Shown piece after piece: positions 54,234-63,814 of a stretch of DNA of 64,000 bases. The notes below the pieces were generated by a model that worked only from the letters and a program-made list of their open reading frames with translations, was not told the origin of the DNA and searched no databases. The DNA comes from an uncultured Rhizobiaceae group bacterium (lineage in GTDB: Bacteria > Pseudomonadota > Alphaproteobacteria > Rhizobiales > Rhizobiaceae). Within the stretch, counting starts at the first letter, position 1, and the number at the start of each line of letters is the position of its first letter. The position numbers and the translations under genes are program-made. Where the stretch lies: the NCBI GenBank assembly GCA_947501445.1, contig CANMVS010000011.1, positions 124,001 to 188,000 on the forward strand. Reading direction: 5' to 3'.

Positions 54234-55127
54234 ATGAGAATTTCCGGATCCGATTTACACCTGTTGACTGTCTTTGACTGCGTCGTGCGTAATGGCGGTT
54301 TCTCCGCCGCGCAGGTCGAGCTGGGGCTGAGCCAGCCAACAATATCCAACCATATTACTGCCCTTGAAGAACGTCTGGGTATCAAATTGTGCCAAAGGGG
54401 CCGACGTGGGTTCATGCTTACGGAAAAAGGGCAGGTTGTCCATACCGTGAGCAAAGACCTGTTCGCATCGATTGGCGACAGCTCAGGCAAACTTGCAGAA
54501 TTACGTGGCAGTATGGTGGGGTCCCTTCGGGTGGCAACAGTGGATTGCATATCCAGCGATGATACGAATAAATTGCCTGATGCAATTGGCGCATACGTAA
54601 AGCACGCGCCATTGATCAGGCTTGAGTTATCGCAACAACGACCACAGGAAATCCTGCGAAAGGTCATGGATGGTGGATTGCATGTGGGCATAGGTGGTTT
54701 CGACGCCACCATTCACGGGCTTGAATTTGTAAGTCTCTACAGGGAGCAGCATTCATTTTATTGTGGAAACAAACACCCGTTGTTTGCAATTCCCGATGCC
54801 CGAATTTCGGACGATCAATTCCAGCAAAGTGCGCGTATTGACCGCAGTTACTGGAGCCAGCTGCGTCAACGCGAATTACAGATACGTGAGAGTGACCTTT
54901 CCGTTCACGAGATCGAATCGCAATTGATGATCGTCCTCTCCGGGCAGTACATCGGTCTGTTGCCTGACCATCTGGCACGTTCCTACGTGGCGGCCGGCCG
55001 CCTTCGCAGGTTTGAACGTAACCAGGAACCCTATGTGTGCGAGATCCAGATGGTGACCAAATCGGGCAATAAGCCACTGGTCATCAAAACCTTTTGCGAT
55101 ACGCTGGCGGCGGCACACCAGCCCTGA
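54234..55127 (+). CDS. LysR-family regulator 3 (catabolic locus)
   Basis: 297 residues from ATG 54234 (MRISGSDLHLLTVFD). Winged helix-turn-helix about 5-62 (VVRNGGFSAAQVELGLSQPT). Upstream of and co-directional with the long operon, and divergent from the aminotransferase; likely activates both. Confidence 0.88.
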   Translation: MRISGSDLHLLTVFDCVVRNGGFSAAQVELGLSQPTISNHITALEERLGIKLCQRGRRGFMLTEKGQVVHTVSKDLFASIGDSSGKLAELRGSMVGSLRVATVDCISSDDTNKLPDAIGAYVKHAPLIRLELSQQRPQEILRKVMDGGLHVGIGGFDATIHGLEFVSLYREQHSFYCGNKHPLFAIPDARISDDQFQQSARIDRSYWSQLRQRELQIRESDLSVHEIESQLMIVLSGQYIGLLPDHLARSYVAAGRLRRFERNQEPYVCEIQMVTKSGNKPLVIKTFCDTLAAAHQP

Positions 55128-55259
55128 TCCCGGTAATTGCAGCGGTCTTACATTTGAATTTTCAAATATAAGCGTTGATACAGCGTTATTGATGGTTGTG
55201 ATCCGGACCGATAATTGTGGCTGCAAATGACCCTTTGCAGCAGTCCCCAGGAAAACCGC

Positions 55260-56222
55260 ATGAATACTATTGCTGAACGATCACTGAACCAGCCGCTCGG
55301 TGGCAACCAGATGCCAAGGTTCGCAGGCGACGCCACCATGATGCGATTGCCGGGACAGGAGAGTGCAGAAGGGCTGGATGCGTGTTTTGTCGGTATTCCA
55401 ATGGATATTGGAACATCAAATCGCGCCGGAACACGCTTTGGACCACGGGCGATACGGGCGGAAAGCAGCATGCTGCGCCCCTTCAATATGGCGACCGGCG
55501 CTGCGCCTTTCAGCCATATGCAGGTGGCTGATATTGGCGATGTTGCGATCAATACCTTTGACCTCAAAAAAACCGTCGACATCATCACCCGGGCCTATGG
55601 TGGTATTCTGGACTGTGGCGCTGTGCCGCTGACACTGGGCGGTGACCATACGCTGACCTATCCGGTGCTTCGTGCCATTGCCGCAAAACACGGACCTGTG
55701 GCGCTGATCCACGTGGATGCTCATGCGGATACCAATGATGTCATGTTCGGCGAAAAAATCGCCCATGGCACACCCTTTCGCCGGGCGGTGGAGGATGGGC
55801 TGCTCATCAATAACAAGGTTTTTCAAATCGGGCTGCGTGGCACCGGTTATGCGCCAGATGATTTCGACTGGGGGCGCAACCAGGGCTTCAGTGTCGTTCC
55901 GGCGGAAGAATGCTGGCACAAATCGCTGTCACCTTTGATGGCGGATATAAGGGCGCGGATTGGCGATGCACCGGTCTATCTGACCTATGACATTGACAGT
56001 CTGGATCCGGCGTTTGCGCCGGGTACCGGTACGGTCGAAATTGGCGGATTGACAACAATCCAGGGCCTTGAGATCGTTCGAGGATGCGCTGGTCTTAATC
56101 TGGTCGGTGGGGATCTCGTTGAGGTTTCCCCGCCGTATGATCCAAGCGGGAACACGGCGCTTATTGGCGCAAACCTGCTTTATGAAATGCTGTGTGTTCT
56201 GCCAGGGGCATCCAGCCAATAA
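55260..56222 (+). CDS. agmatinase-like ureohydrolase
   Basis: 320 residues. The two-manganese site is complete: H130 (GGDHTLTYP), D153/H155/D157 (HVDAHADTN), D244/D246 (YDIDSLDPAFAPGTGT). The family hydrolyses guanidino compounds (agmatine, guanidinobutyrate, guanidinopropionate, formiminoglutamate) to urea and an amine. The substrate cannot be told from sequence. ATG at 55260 with AGGA upstream; first of the operon. Confidence 0.9.
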   Translation: MNTIAERSLNQPLGGNQMPRFAGDATMMRLPGQESAEGLDACFVGIPMDIGTSNRAGTRFGPRAIRAESSMLRPFNMATGAAPFSHMQVADIGDVAINTFDLKKTVDIITRAYGGILDCGAVPLTLGGDHTLTYPVLRAIAAKHGPVALIHVDAHADTNDVMFGEKIAHGTPFRRAVEDGLLINNKVFQIGLRGTGYAPDDFDWGRNQGFSVVPAEECWHKSLSPLMADIRARIGDAPVYLTYDIDSLDPAFAPGTGTVEIGGLTTIQGLEIVRGCAGLNLVGGDLVEVSPPYDPSGNTALIGANLLYEMLCVLPGASSQ

Positions 56223-56253
56223 AACGGCGATAAACAAACAACTCCAAAGGGAA

Positions 56254-57339
56254 ATGAACATGCTTAGCACTATCACCAGACGGCGATTTCTCACCACGAC
56301 AGCGGCCACGGGATTGGCCGCCTTGGCAGCGCCAGCCATCGTTCGCGCCGCCGGAGAACCACTGAAAGTCGGTACTTACGGGGGCTATTTTCAGGAATCT
56401 TTTGACAAGCATATTTATCCTGATTTTACCAAGGACACAGGTATTCAGATCGAGTCGATCAGTGAACCGACAGGGTCGGCGTGGCTTGTGCAGTTGCAGG
56501 CCGCCGCACGCGCAGGGCAGGCCCCGGCTGACGTTTCCATGATGACGCAAACAGCCAATACCAAGGGAGCCAAGGAAGGGCTCTGGATGCCTTTGGACAA
56601 CGCCAAGCTGGAAAATACCTCAGTATTGCCTGAGCATTTTGTCCGCAAATATGGAGATGGATCCATCAACGCGGTTGGTGCTGTTTCCTGGTATATTACC
56701 CTGGTTAGCAATACGGATGTTTATCCCGAGCCCCCAACGTCCTGGAAAGTGCTTTGGGAGCCGCAATATAAGGATACGCTCGGCCTCTTGGCCAAGGTCG
56801 ACAATTCGTTCCTGTTGGAAGTGACCGCCAAGACCTGGTTTGGTGGCACCGAAATTCTCGATACCGATGAGGGCATCCTCAAGGTGATGGACAAACTGGC
56901 TGAAGTAAAGCCAAATGTGCGCCTGTGGTACCGCGATGAGGGTCAGTTTCAGCAGGCGCTTCAGTCGGGCGAAATTCCGATGGGTCAATATTACCATGAC
57001 GTGACCGGCCTGGCTGCGGCAGACGGAGAACCTGTACGTTCCACGTTCCCGATAGAAGGCGGTATTCTTGATTCGGGCTCATGGTGTGTTCTTAAAACGT
57101 CGAAACGCCAGGACGAGGCACAGGTGTTCATCAACTATATGTGCCAGCCTGCCATTCAGGCGAAACTGTCACGCAAGGTTGGAACAGCACCAACGGTACC
57201 GCGCGATCTGACTGATCTGACGGACGCGGAATTTGCCTCGGTTTCCAGCCCGATACCGCCGATTATTCCACGCTATGACCTTTACAGCACCAAGGGTGAC
57301 TGGCTCAATCAGAAATGGTCAGAGCTCATCGCAAGCTAA
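56254..57339 (+). CDS. extracellular solute-binding protein, polyamine-type ABC uptake
   Basis: 361 residues. A twin-arginine-like signal (TITRRRFLTTTAATGLAALA) and a PotD/PotF-class fold (VGTYGGYFQESFDKHIYPDF). ATG at 56254 is three bases from AAAGGG, so ATG 56260 is an alternative. It delivers a small cation-like compound to the transporter encoded next. Confidence 0.88.
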   Translation: MNMLSTITRRRFLTTTAATGLAALAAPAIVRAAGEPLKVGTYGGYFQESFDKHIYPDFTKDTGIQIESISEPTGSAWLVQLQAAARAGQAPADVSMMTQTANTKGAKEGLWMPLDNAKLENTSVLPEHFVRKYGDGSINAVGAVSWYITLVSNTDVYPEPPTSWKVLWEPQYKDTLGLLAKVDNSFLLEVTAKTWFGGTEILDTDEGILKVMDKLAEVKPNVRLWYRDEGQFQQALQSGEIPMGQYYHDVTGLAAADGEPVRSTFPIEGGILDSGSWCVLKTSKRQDEAQVFINYMCQPAIQAKLSRKVGTAPTVPRDLTDLTDAEFASVSSPIPPIIPRYDLYSTKGDWLNQKWSELIAS

Positions 57340-57416
57340 ATCGGCCTGATTTAAGTTATACACCGGGCAGGTGAAATGCCCGGTGACCTTTATTGTTGCG
57401 TAGATTGGAGCCGTGC

Positions 57417-58484
57417 TTGTCAGATCAATCCAGTGGTCTTGAACTGCAAAAACTTACAATGAATTTTGGCACTGTGCGCGCCGTTGATGATGTTGATCTG
57501 GCACTGCCTGAAGGGCAATTCGTCTGTTTGCTCGGCCCGTCAGGATGCGGCAAAACCACGTTGCTGCGGCTTATTGCCGGCCTGCAGACACCCACCAGCG
57601 GCGATATTGTCTTTAATGGCCGCTCGATTGTGGATGTCCCATCGCACAAGCGCGATTTTGGTATGGTGTTTCAGTCTCTGGCACTGTTTCCGCACCTGAC
57701 AATTGCTGAAAATATAGCCTATTCGTTGCGCATTCGCGGCCAGTCTGCGGCACAGACAAAGGCGCGTGTTGATGTGCTTTTGGACATGGTGCACATGTCT
57801 GGCGTCGGAGACCGCCGCATCACCCAGTTGTCGGGCGGCCAACGCCAGCGTGTTGCGATTGCACGTGCCCTGGCGATTAGTCCACGTCTGTTTTTGCTGG
57901 ATGAGCCGCTTTCTGCACTGGATGCGAAATTGCGTGAGGCCATGCAGGTCGAGCTGCGTCAGCTGCAAAGGGACCTGGGTATCACCACAATTGTTGTAAC
58001 CCATGATCAGCGCGAAGCCATGACCATGGCCGATCATGTCGTCATCATGAAGGATGGCAAGGTGCAGCAGAATGGTTCGCCGCTGGATATATACCGTAAA
58101 CCCGCGACAGCTTTCGTCGCCGATTTTATTGGCTCAAGCAATTTATTGCCCTGTCTGGTGACGGGCAATTCGGTTGTCAGCGTTTTTGGCCAAACGGTTA
58201 CCATTGCCAATATGTCAGATGATCTGAAAACAGGTGATGATGCGGTTCTCTCGGTAAGGCCCGAAAACCTTCATATACATACTGATGGAAGTCATTCGGC
58301 GATGAATATCGCCGCGACGGTCACATTCATCAGGGACCTCGGTTCACAGGTGGAGATCATGCTCACCCATGGCAATCACCAGCTTGTTGCAACAATGACG
58401 CCAAAAGACCGGCCCGGCGTTTCCATTGGTGATACGGTCGCCGTGGAATTTTCCGGTGATGCCTGCACGGTGGTGCCGGTATGA
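57417..58484 (+). CDS. ABC transporter ATPase, PotA-like
   Basis: 355 residues from a TTG at 57417 with GGAG seven bases upstream; a longer reading to 57393 lacks a ribosome site. Walker A GPSGCGKTT (40-48), signature LSGGQRQR (138-145), Walker B LFLLDEP (158-164), and a C-terminal TOBE-like domain. Powers uptake with the two permeases. Its stop overlaps the next ATG. Confidence 0.9.
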   Translation: MSDQSSGLELQKLTMNFGTVRAVDDVDLALPEGQFVCLLGPSGCGKTTLLRLIAGLQTPTSGDIVFNGRSIVDVPSHKRDFGMVFQSLALFPHLTIAENIAYSLRIRGQSAAQTKARVDVLLDMVHMSGVGDRRITQLSGGQRQRVAIARALAISPRLFLLDEPLSALDAKLREAMQVELRQLQRDLGITTIVVTHDQREAMTMADHVVIMKDGKVQQNGSPLDIYRKPATAFVADFIGSSNLLPCLVTGNSVVSVFGQTVTIANMSDDLKTGDDAVLSVRPENLHIHTDGSHSAMNIAATVTFIRDLGSQVEIMLTHGNHQLVATMTPKDRPGVSIGDTVAVEFSGDACTVVPV

Positions 58485-59356
58485 CAGACGCGAAGATGAG
58501 CCGTCACGATCAGGGGTTTGCAGGCCGGGTTCTCCTGCCGGCCTATCCTACAGTGATGCTGGGCCTGTTTTTTCTGATCCCGCTGTTGATCATGTTGTCG
58601 GTCAGCTTTTTCCATCGGGTCGAGGGCGCCTTTTATGAGCCCGCCTTCGAGTTTTCCAATTATGCGCGGTTTGTTGATCCGTTCTTTATCAAGATCATGG
58701 GCTTTTCAATTGGTCTGTCCCTTTCGGCCGCGCTGATAGCCGTGATGATCGCCTTCCCCTTTACCTATCTGCTGACCCGCTCCGGCCGCAGCTTACAAAT
58801 TGTCGCTCTGGTTTTTCTTCTGGCCGTGCTGTCGCTGTCCGAGGTCATCATCGGTTTTTCCTGGTCAACGCTGTTGTCGCGCACAGCCGGGATTTCAAAT
58901 CTGTTTGTTGCCCTGGGGCTGATGGAGCGGACTGCCGCCTATTATCCCAGCCTGCCTGCACTTGTCATCGGACTTGTCTATCTGAGCTTTCCCTATACGG
59001 TACTGGTTTTATATCCATCGCTATCACGGCTTGACCCGGAATTGTCGGAGGCCGCCCGCATGATGGGTGCATCACCCGCCAAGACCTTTTTTACCGTGGT
59101 GGTGCCAGTGATGCGGCGAACGATCATGAGCACCATAATCCTGGCTTTCGTCTTTACACTTGGTGCCTACATTCTGCCTCAGACACTTGGAAAACCGCCC
59201 CATTGGACCCTGTCTGTGCACATCACGGATCAGGCCATATTTGAGGCCAACCTTCCCTTTGCCGCAGCTATGGCAATCCTGCTGTTGCTCGTATCGCTGG
59301 TTATGGTTGCGATAACGCTGTTGATGGGCAATGACAGCAAAGGAGCAAAGGGCTGA
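58481..59356 (+). CDS. ABC transporter permease 1, PotB-like
   Basis: 291 residues with six membrane helices and the EAA loop EAARMMGASPAKTFFTVVVP that docks the ATPase. ATGA overlap with the ATPase gene; its last base is shared with the next start. Confidence 0.9.
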   Translation: MTDAKMSRHDQGFAGRVLLPAYPTVMLGLFFLIPLLIMLSVSFFHRVEGAFYEPAFEFSNYARFVDPFFIKIMGFSIGLSLSAALIAVMIAFPFTYLLTRSGRSLQIVALVFLLAVLSLSEVIIGFSWSTLLSRTAGISNLFVALGLMERTAAYYPSLPALVIGLVYLSFPYTVLVLYPSLSRLDPELSEAARMMGASPAKTFFTVVVPVMRRTIMSTIILAFVFTLGAYILPQTLGKPPHWTLSVHITDQAIFEANLPFAAAMAILLLLVSLVMVAITLLMGNDSKGAKG

Positions 59357-60153
59357 TGAAGCTGATCCGCGCCATCTTCATGCTACTTGTCCTGTGCTTC
59401 ATGTCCGCACCCATATTGGTGGTGCTGGGTGTTTCCGTGAATGAGAAAAAACGACTGCTGTTTCCGCCGCAGGGATTTTCCCTCAACTGGTATCTGGAGC
59501 TTTTTACACAGCAGGCCTGGTTCAACGCACTGATGAACTCGGTGATTATCGCCTTGCTCGCCAGCCTGTTGGCGGTTTCGGTGGCATTGCCCGTGGCCCT
59601 TTATTTATGGCAGCGCAACAGCGTCTTTGCACGTATGCTTTTTGGGCTTGGTCTTGCCCCTTTTATGTTGCCACCTGTTATCACAGCCCTTGGCCTGCTG
59701 ATTTTCTGGGTATCGGTCGGTGGATCAGGTCATATGGCAGCGACAATCATCTCGCATGGCGTATTTCTGGTGACATTGCCGCTGGTCACCATTTCACTTG
59801 GGCTTGAATCCATGAACCGTCAATTGATTGAGGCTGCGCGCACGATGGGTGCTGATGACAAGACGGTTTTCCTGACCGTCATAAGGCCACTCATTACGCC
59901 CTATATTGTGTCCGGTTTCGCCTTTGCCTTTGTGCTCAGTCTCAACGAGTACATCATTGCCTATATGGTCGCAGGCTTTACGGTGGAAACGCTGCCGATC
60001 AAAATATTCAACTCGTTGCGCTATGGCTATACGCCTATCATGGCGGCCGTGGCTGTGCTCTTTGCGGCAGTTTCCATCATTGTATTTGGACTGGTTGCCC
60101 GATTTGGTGACCTGCCGCGCCTGCTTGGAGCGGCGCCCAAAGATGTCGAATAG
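59356..60153 (+). CDS. ABC transporter permease 2, PotC-like
   Basis: 265 residues, six helices, EAA loop EAARTMGADDKTVFLTVIRP. Completes a polyamine-type importer (SBP, ATPase, two permeases). Confidence 0.9.
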   Translation: MKLIRAIFMLLVLCFMSAPILVVLGVSVNEKKRLLFPPQGFSLNWYLELFTQQAWFNALMNSVIIALLASLLAVSVALPVALYLWQRNSVFARMLFGLGLAPFMLPPVITALGLLIFWVSVGGSGHMAATIISHGVFLVTLPLVTISLGLESMNRQLIEAARTMGADDKTVFLTVIRPLITPYIVSGFAFAFVLSLNEYIIAYMVAGFTVETLPIKIFNSLRYGYTPIMAAVAVLFAAVSIIVFGLVARFGDLPRLLGAAPKDVE

Positions 60154-60163
60154 GATACAGTCG

Positions 60164-60961
60164 ATGAAACGTGTTGCGGTTTCTCAGATGGCAGGCATTG
60201 TGGGAGATAATGCGGCAACAATGGCGCAGGTTATCGCTGATATTGAAACCGCCGCCGCGCGGGACGCAGACCTGTTGATATTCCCGGAAGCCATCATGAC
60301 CGGCTATTATCGCTCGGACCTGAAAGCCGAGCATATCCCGCCTGTTGACGACTGGCTTGTCGAGTTGCAGGAGCGGGCAAAAAACAGCCACCTGGCGTTG
60401 ATCATCGGTACGCTGCGGGCTGTCGACAACGGCATGCGCAACAGCGCAATAGCCATCAATGAAAACGGGATTGTCGTGGCACGCTACAACAAGCGGGCAC
60501 TCTACAGCGCCTGGGAGCAGAACAATTTTATTGCAGGCACGGATTTTGACATTGTTGAACTGGCAGGCATACGCACCGGTCTCCTGATCTGTTATGACAT
60601 TGAGTTTCCTGAGTTTTCACGTGAGTTGGCACGCGGCGGTGCGCAGCTGATCGCCACCCCGACTGCGCTGATGGCGCCGGGTGATCAGATTGCGCAGGTG
60701 CTGGTACCGGCGCGTGCGATCGAAAATCAGGTTTTTGTGGCCTATGCAAATCGTGTGGGGGTCGAAGAGAACCTCGTCTATATCGGTCAATCCAGTATTG
60801 TCGGTCCAGATGGGGCTATGCTGGCAAGGGCTGGGAATGAACCCGCATTAATTTTTGCAGACCTTGATTTTTCCCGAACTGACATGGTCAGGGCAGAGAA
60901 CAGTTATCTGGATGATATGCCCATGATAGATCGGTATTTTGATGGAAAGACCCATGGTTGA
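60164..60961 (+). CDS. carbon-nitrogen hydrolase (nitrilase superfamily amidase)
   Basis: 265 residues from ATG 60164 with AGGA eight bases upstream (ATG 60143 overlaps the permease). The Glu-Lys-Cys triad is E42 (FPEAIMTGY), K110 (RYNKRALYSAWEQ) and C143 (LLICYDIEFPE). The sequence resembles aliphatic or omega-amino amidases and carbamoylputrescine amidases. Beside nitrile hydratase it would hydrolyse the amide formed, taking the place of a signature amidase. Confidence 0.85.
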   Translation: MKRVAVSQMAGIVGDNAATMAQVIADIETAAARDADLLIFPEAIMTGYYRSDLKAEHIPPVDDWLVELQERAKNSHLALIIGTLRAVDNGMRNSAIAINENGIVVARYNKRALYSAWEQNNFIAGTDFDIVELAGIRTGLLICYDIEFPEFSRELARGGAQLIATPTALMAPGDQIAQVLVPARAIENQVFVAYANRVGVEENLVYIGQSSIVGPDGAMLARAGNEPALIFADLDFSRTDMVRAENSYLDDMPMIDRYFDGKTHG

Positions 60962-62006
60962 TACCGTTCCCGATACCATGCTGGCAGCGCTTTGCGCAGC
61001 ACCCGGTGCGCCTTTGGAAATATCGCGTATTGATGTTCCAAAACCGGGGCGCGGCGAAATAATGGTGAAGATGGAAAGCTGCGGTGTCTGTTTTTCCGAC
61101 CTGCATCTGCGCGATGGGGACGAGAACCTGCCGGATGCGCTTTATCCGCTGGTGCTTGGCCATGAGGGTATTGGACGCGTCGTCCGGCATGGTGCGGGTT
61201 GTGCCGATGCGCCAGACATCGGCCAAAGAGTTGGGCTGCCCTGGCTTTATGACACCTGTCTTGATTGCAAACCCTGCCTGACGGGGGCAGAAACCTTTTG
61301 TGCGTCGCAAAACGCCCGTGGTATCCAGCGCCATGGTGCATTTGCACAATATGCGATCCTGGACAGCCATTTTGCCTGCGTGATCCCGGACGAAATCGAT
61401 CCCATTGCCGGTGCCCCGCTGCTGTGCGCAGGATTGACTGCCTGGTCTGCGTTAAAAAAAACCAGAATTGCACCGGGCCTGCGGGTTCTGATCATTGGCG
61501 CCGGTGGACTTGGACAATACGCAATCCTGATTGCCAAGGCCTACGGCGCCCACGTTATTGTTGTTGATTCTGAAGCTTCAAAACTGGATGAGGCTGTACG
61601 CCTGAAGGCCGATGAGGTCTATCTGGCGGGACCGCAGGTCGGAAAAGCCATTCAACAGGCTGGCGGTGCGGATGTAACCGTCAATTTTGCACCCAGCGCT
61701 GCGGTCTGGCAGACCATCGAAACCGCCGTTAATCCGATGAGTGATGTTGTCGCCGTTGCGCTGGTTCATCAGCCGGTTGATCTGTCGATGATGTGGCTGA
61801 TTGACGGTGGTCACCGGGTATTTGGTTCCTCGGTTGGCTCACGGCAGGAATTGCGCGAGTTTCTGGCGTTCTCGGCGCGAAACCCACTTGATACAGATGT
61901 TGAAACCATCGCATTTCGTGATGTGAACACAGCGCTCGACCGGCTGAAGGCTGGCAGGGTTACCGGGCGGTTGTGCATCGACTTTGCAGATGCGGACCAG
62001 CTTTGA
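60954..62006 (+). CDS. zinc-dependent alcohol dehydrogenase family protein
   Basis: 350 residues. Catalytic-zinc residues include C43 (ESCGVCFSDLH) and H70/E71 (GHEGIG); structural zinc cysteines are C102, C105, C108, C116 (TCLDCKPC and ETFC). Rossmann loop IIGAGGLGQYA. Overlaps the amidase gene by eight bases. It would interconvert an alcohol and aldehyde in the same pathway. Confidence 0.9.
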   Translation: MVDTVPDTMLAALCAAPGAPLEISRIDVPKPGRGEIMVKMESCGVCFSDLHLRDGDENLPDALYPLVLGHEGIGRVVRHGAGCADAPDIGQRVGLPWLYDTCLDCKPCLTGAETFCASQNARGIQRHGAFAQYAILDSHFACVIPDEIDPIAGAPLLCAGLTAWSALKKTRIAPGLRVLIIGAGGLGQYAILIAKAYGAHVIVVDSEASKLDEAVRLKADEVYLAGPQVGKAIQQAGGADVTVNFAPSAAVWQTIETAVNPMSDVVAVALVHQPVDLSMMWLIDGGHRVFGSSVGSRQELREFLAFSARNPLDTDVETIAFRDVNTALDRLKAGRVTGRLCIDFADADQL

Positions 62007-62041
62007 GGCTGGTGATATTTCCTTATAAAAAGGGGTGATTC

Positions 62042-62689
62042 ATGGCCAAAAAATCACACGGGCCCAATAAACACGGACATGATCATGGGAACGATGACGG
62101 GCACGACCATGCGCATGATCCGCTGGAGGAGGGCGCTGCCCTGCGTGTTCGTGCGCTTGAAGAGATCGTTGTGGCCAAAGGCCTGGTGGATCCTGACGCG
62201 CTGGATGCCATCGTTGAATATTATGAGCGCGAAACGGGCCCGCGCAATGGTGCACAGGTCATTGCGCGTGCCTGGACAGATCCCGACTTCAAAGACTGGC
62301 TTTTGAAGGACGGTACAGCGGCAATCAACAGTCTTGGTTTTAGCGGTTATCAGGGTGAGCATATTCGTGTGATCGAAAATACTGACACTGTTCACAATGT
62401 CGTCGTGTGCACGCTTTGCTCGTGTTACCCGTGGCCTGTGCTGGGGCTGGCGCCTGCCTGGTATAAAAGCCCGGCCTATCGCTCGCGCGTTGTGCGCGAA
62501 CCAAGGGTTGTTTTGCAGGAATTCGGACTGAACCTTGCCAGCAGCGTTAAGGTTCGTGTGTGGGACAGCACTGCGGAGGTGCGCTATCTTGTTTTGCCCA
62601 GGCGTCCGCCCGGTAGCGAAGGCATGGATGCGCCAGAGCTGGCAAATATCATCACCCGCAATGGAATGATTGGCACAGCGTCGGTTTAA
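62042..62689 (+). CDS. nitrile hydratase alpha subunit, cobalt type
   Basis: 215 residues. The metal-binding motif VCTLCSC (C123, C126, S127, C128) followed by [10 protein letters not shown] places it in the cobalt class (Thr, where iron-type has Ser). The first 26 residues are His-rich ([16 protein letters not shown]), a possible metal-collecting tail. Nitrile hydratase hydrates nitriles to amides. Confidence 0.95.
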   Translation: MAKKSHGPNKHGHDHGNDDGHDHAHDPLEEGAALRVRALEEIVVAKGLVDPDALDAIVEYYERETGPRNGAQVIARAWTDPDFKDWLLKDGTAAINSLGFSGYQGEHIRVIENTDTVHNVVVCTLCSCYPWPVLGLAPAWYKSPAYRSRVVREPRVVLQEFGLNLASSVKVRVWDSTAEVRYLVLPRRPPGSEGMDAPELANIITRNGMIGTASV

Positions 62690-62736
62690 CCCCAATCAAC
62701 GTGGTGGCCAACCAGTGGGGCACGAGAGGAAATTGC

Positions 62737-63399
62737 ATGAATGGCATTCATGATATGGGCGGTATGCATGGTTTTGGCAAAGTGCAGGTCGATGATGATA
62801 CGGTGTTTGGTGCCGACTGGCAGCGCCGTGCTTTTGCACTGGTGGAGACCCTGGCCTGGGCCGTGCCCTATAGTACCGATCAACACCGTTATGCAATCGA
62901 GTGTCTTGAGCCGGTGAATTATCTGAAACACGACTATTTTGAAAACTGGATCGAGGCGACAGAAACTTTGTTGATAGAAGCCGGTCTTGTTGATCGCAGC
63001 GAGCTGGAGGCGGGCGTCAAACGCTTTGACATCAACTGTGAAAACCACGCGCCGGTTGGGCCTCAAACACTTGTCGCGGCTACCAGAGCAGGTGCAGAGA
63101 TGATTTTCCCCGCCGATACATCAACTGCCGCGTTTCATGTTGGCCAGCGGGTTCGGGTTCTCAACACTCATCGTCAGGGGCACACCCGTGTTCCGGGTTA
63201 TGTGCGCGGAAAGTGCGGATTGATTATTCGCAATGGGGGGATATTTCAGTTTGCAGATTCGCTGGCAGCGGGTAACGGGCCTGATCCGCAACACTGCTAC
63301 ACGGTCGAATTCACAAGCACAACTTTGTGGGGAGACGATGGGTCACAAGGCGACACGATATGTCTTGATTTATGGGAGCCCTACCTTGAAGCCATCTGA
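62737..63399 (+). CDS. nitrile hydratase beta subunit
   Basis: 220 residues starting MNGIHDMGGMHGFGKV, the typical beta start; the C-terminal half is an SH3-like barrel (FHVGQRVRVLNTHRQGHTRV, then PGYVRGKCGLI). ATG at 62737 preferred over GTG 62701. Forms the active enzyme with alpha. Confidence 0.95.
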   Translation: MNGIHDMGGMHGFGKVQVDDDTVFGADWQRRAFALVETLAWAVPYSTDQHRYAIECLEPVNYLKHDYFENWIEATETLLIEAGLVDRSELEAGVKRFDINCENHAPVGPQTLVAATRAGAEMIFPADTSTAAFHVGQRVRVLNTHRQGHTRVPGYVRGKCGLIIRNGGIFQFADSLAAGNGPDPQHCYTVEFTSTTLWGDDGSQGDTICLDLWEPYLEAI

Positions 63400-63769
63400 A
63401 CAGCATCGTGCTGCCCTTGAACTTGCGCGGGCAAATCTGCCGAGGAGAGACGAGGATGCACCTTTGTTTCGCGCACCATGGCATGCGCGTATTTTTGCTC
63501 TCATAATTGCGCTGGTGAAGAATGAGCACCTCGGCTGGAAACCGTTTCAAGAAAACCTTGTTGTTGTTCTTGCTCGCCACCAGTCCGCCGATCAGGATCA
63601 AAGTGATACGCAGGTCGAGTTTGAGTATTTCGATTGCTGGCTGATTGCTGCGGAAATGACATTGCTTGAGGCCGGGTTTGTTGCCGAAGACGAGATTTCC
63701 AAGCATATTGATGATATTCGCGCCATGGTGGCGCAAATACGTGCGGATCAGTTGTCTCATCATCACTGA
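63386..63769 (+). CDS. nitrile hydratase accessory (activator) protein
   Basis: 127 residues from a TTG at 63386 with GGGAG seven bases upstream; an in-frame ATG at 63338 (GGGGAG upstream) would lengthen it and overlap beta by 62 bases. The segment FRAPWHARIFALIIALVKNE and HLGWKPFQENLVVVL match the beta-like activator family that swaps with beta to insert cobalt. The C-terminus is helical. Confidence 0.85.
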   Translation: MKPSEQHRAALELARANLPRRDEDAPLFRAPWHARIFALIIALVKNEHLGWKPFQENLVVVLARHQSADQDQSDTQVEFEYFDCWLIAAEMTLLEAGFVAEDEISKHIDDIRAMVAQIRADQLSHHH

Positions 63770-63814
63770 AACTGCGTACAGCTGCAAGTTGATTTCAGAA
63801 AGTGCTGTTGGGAT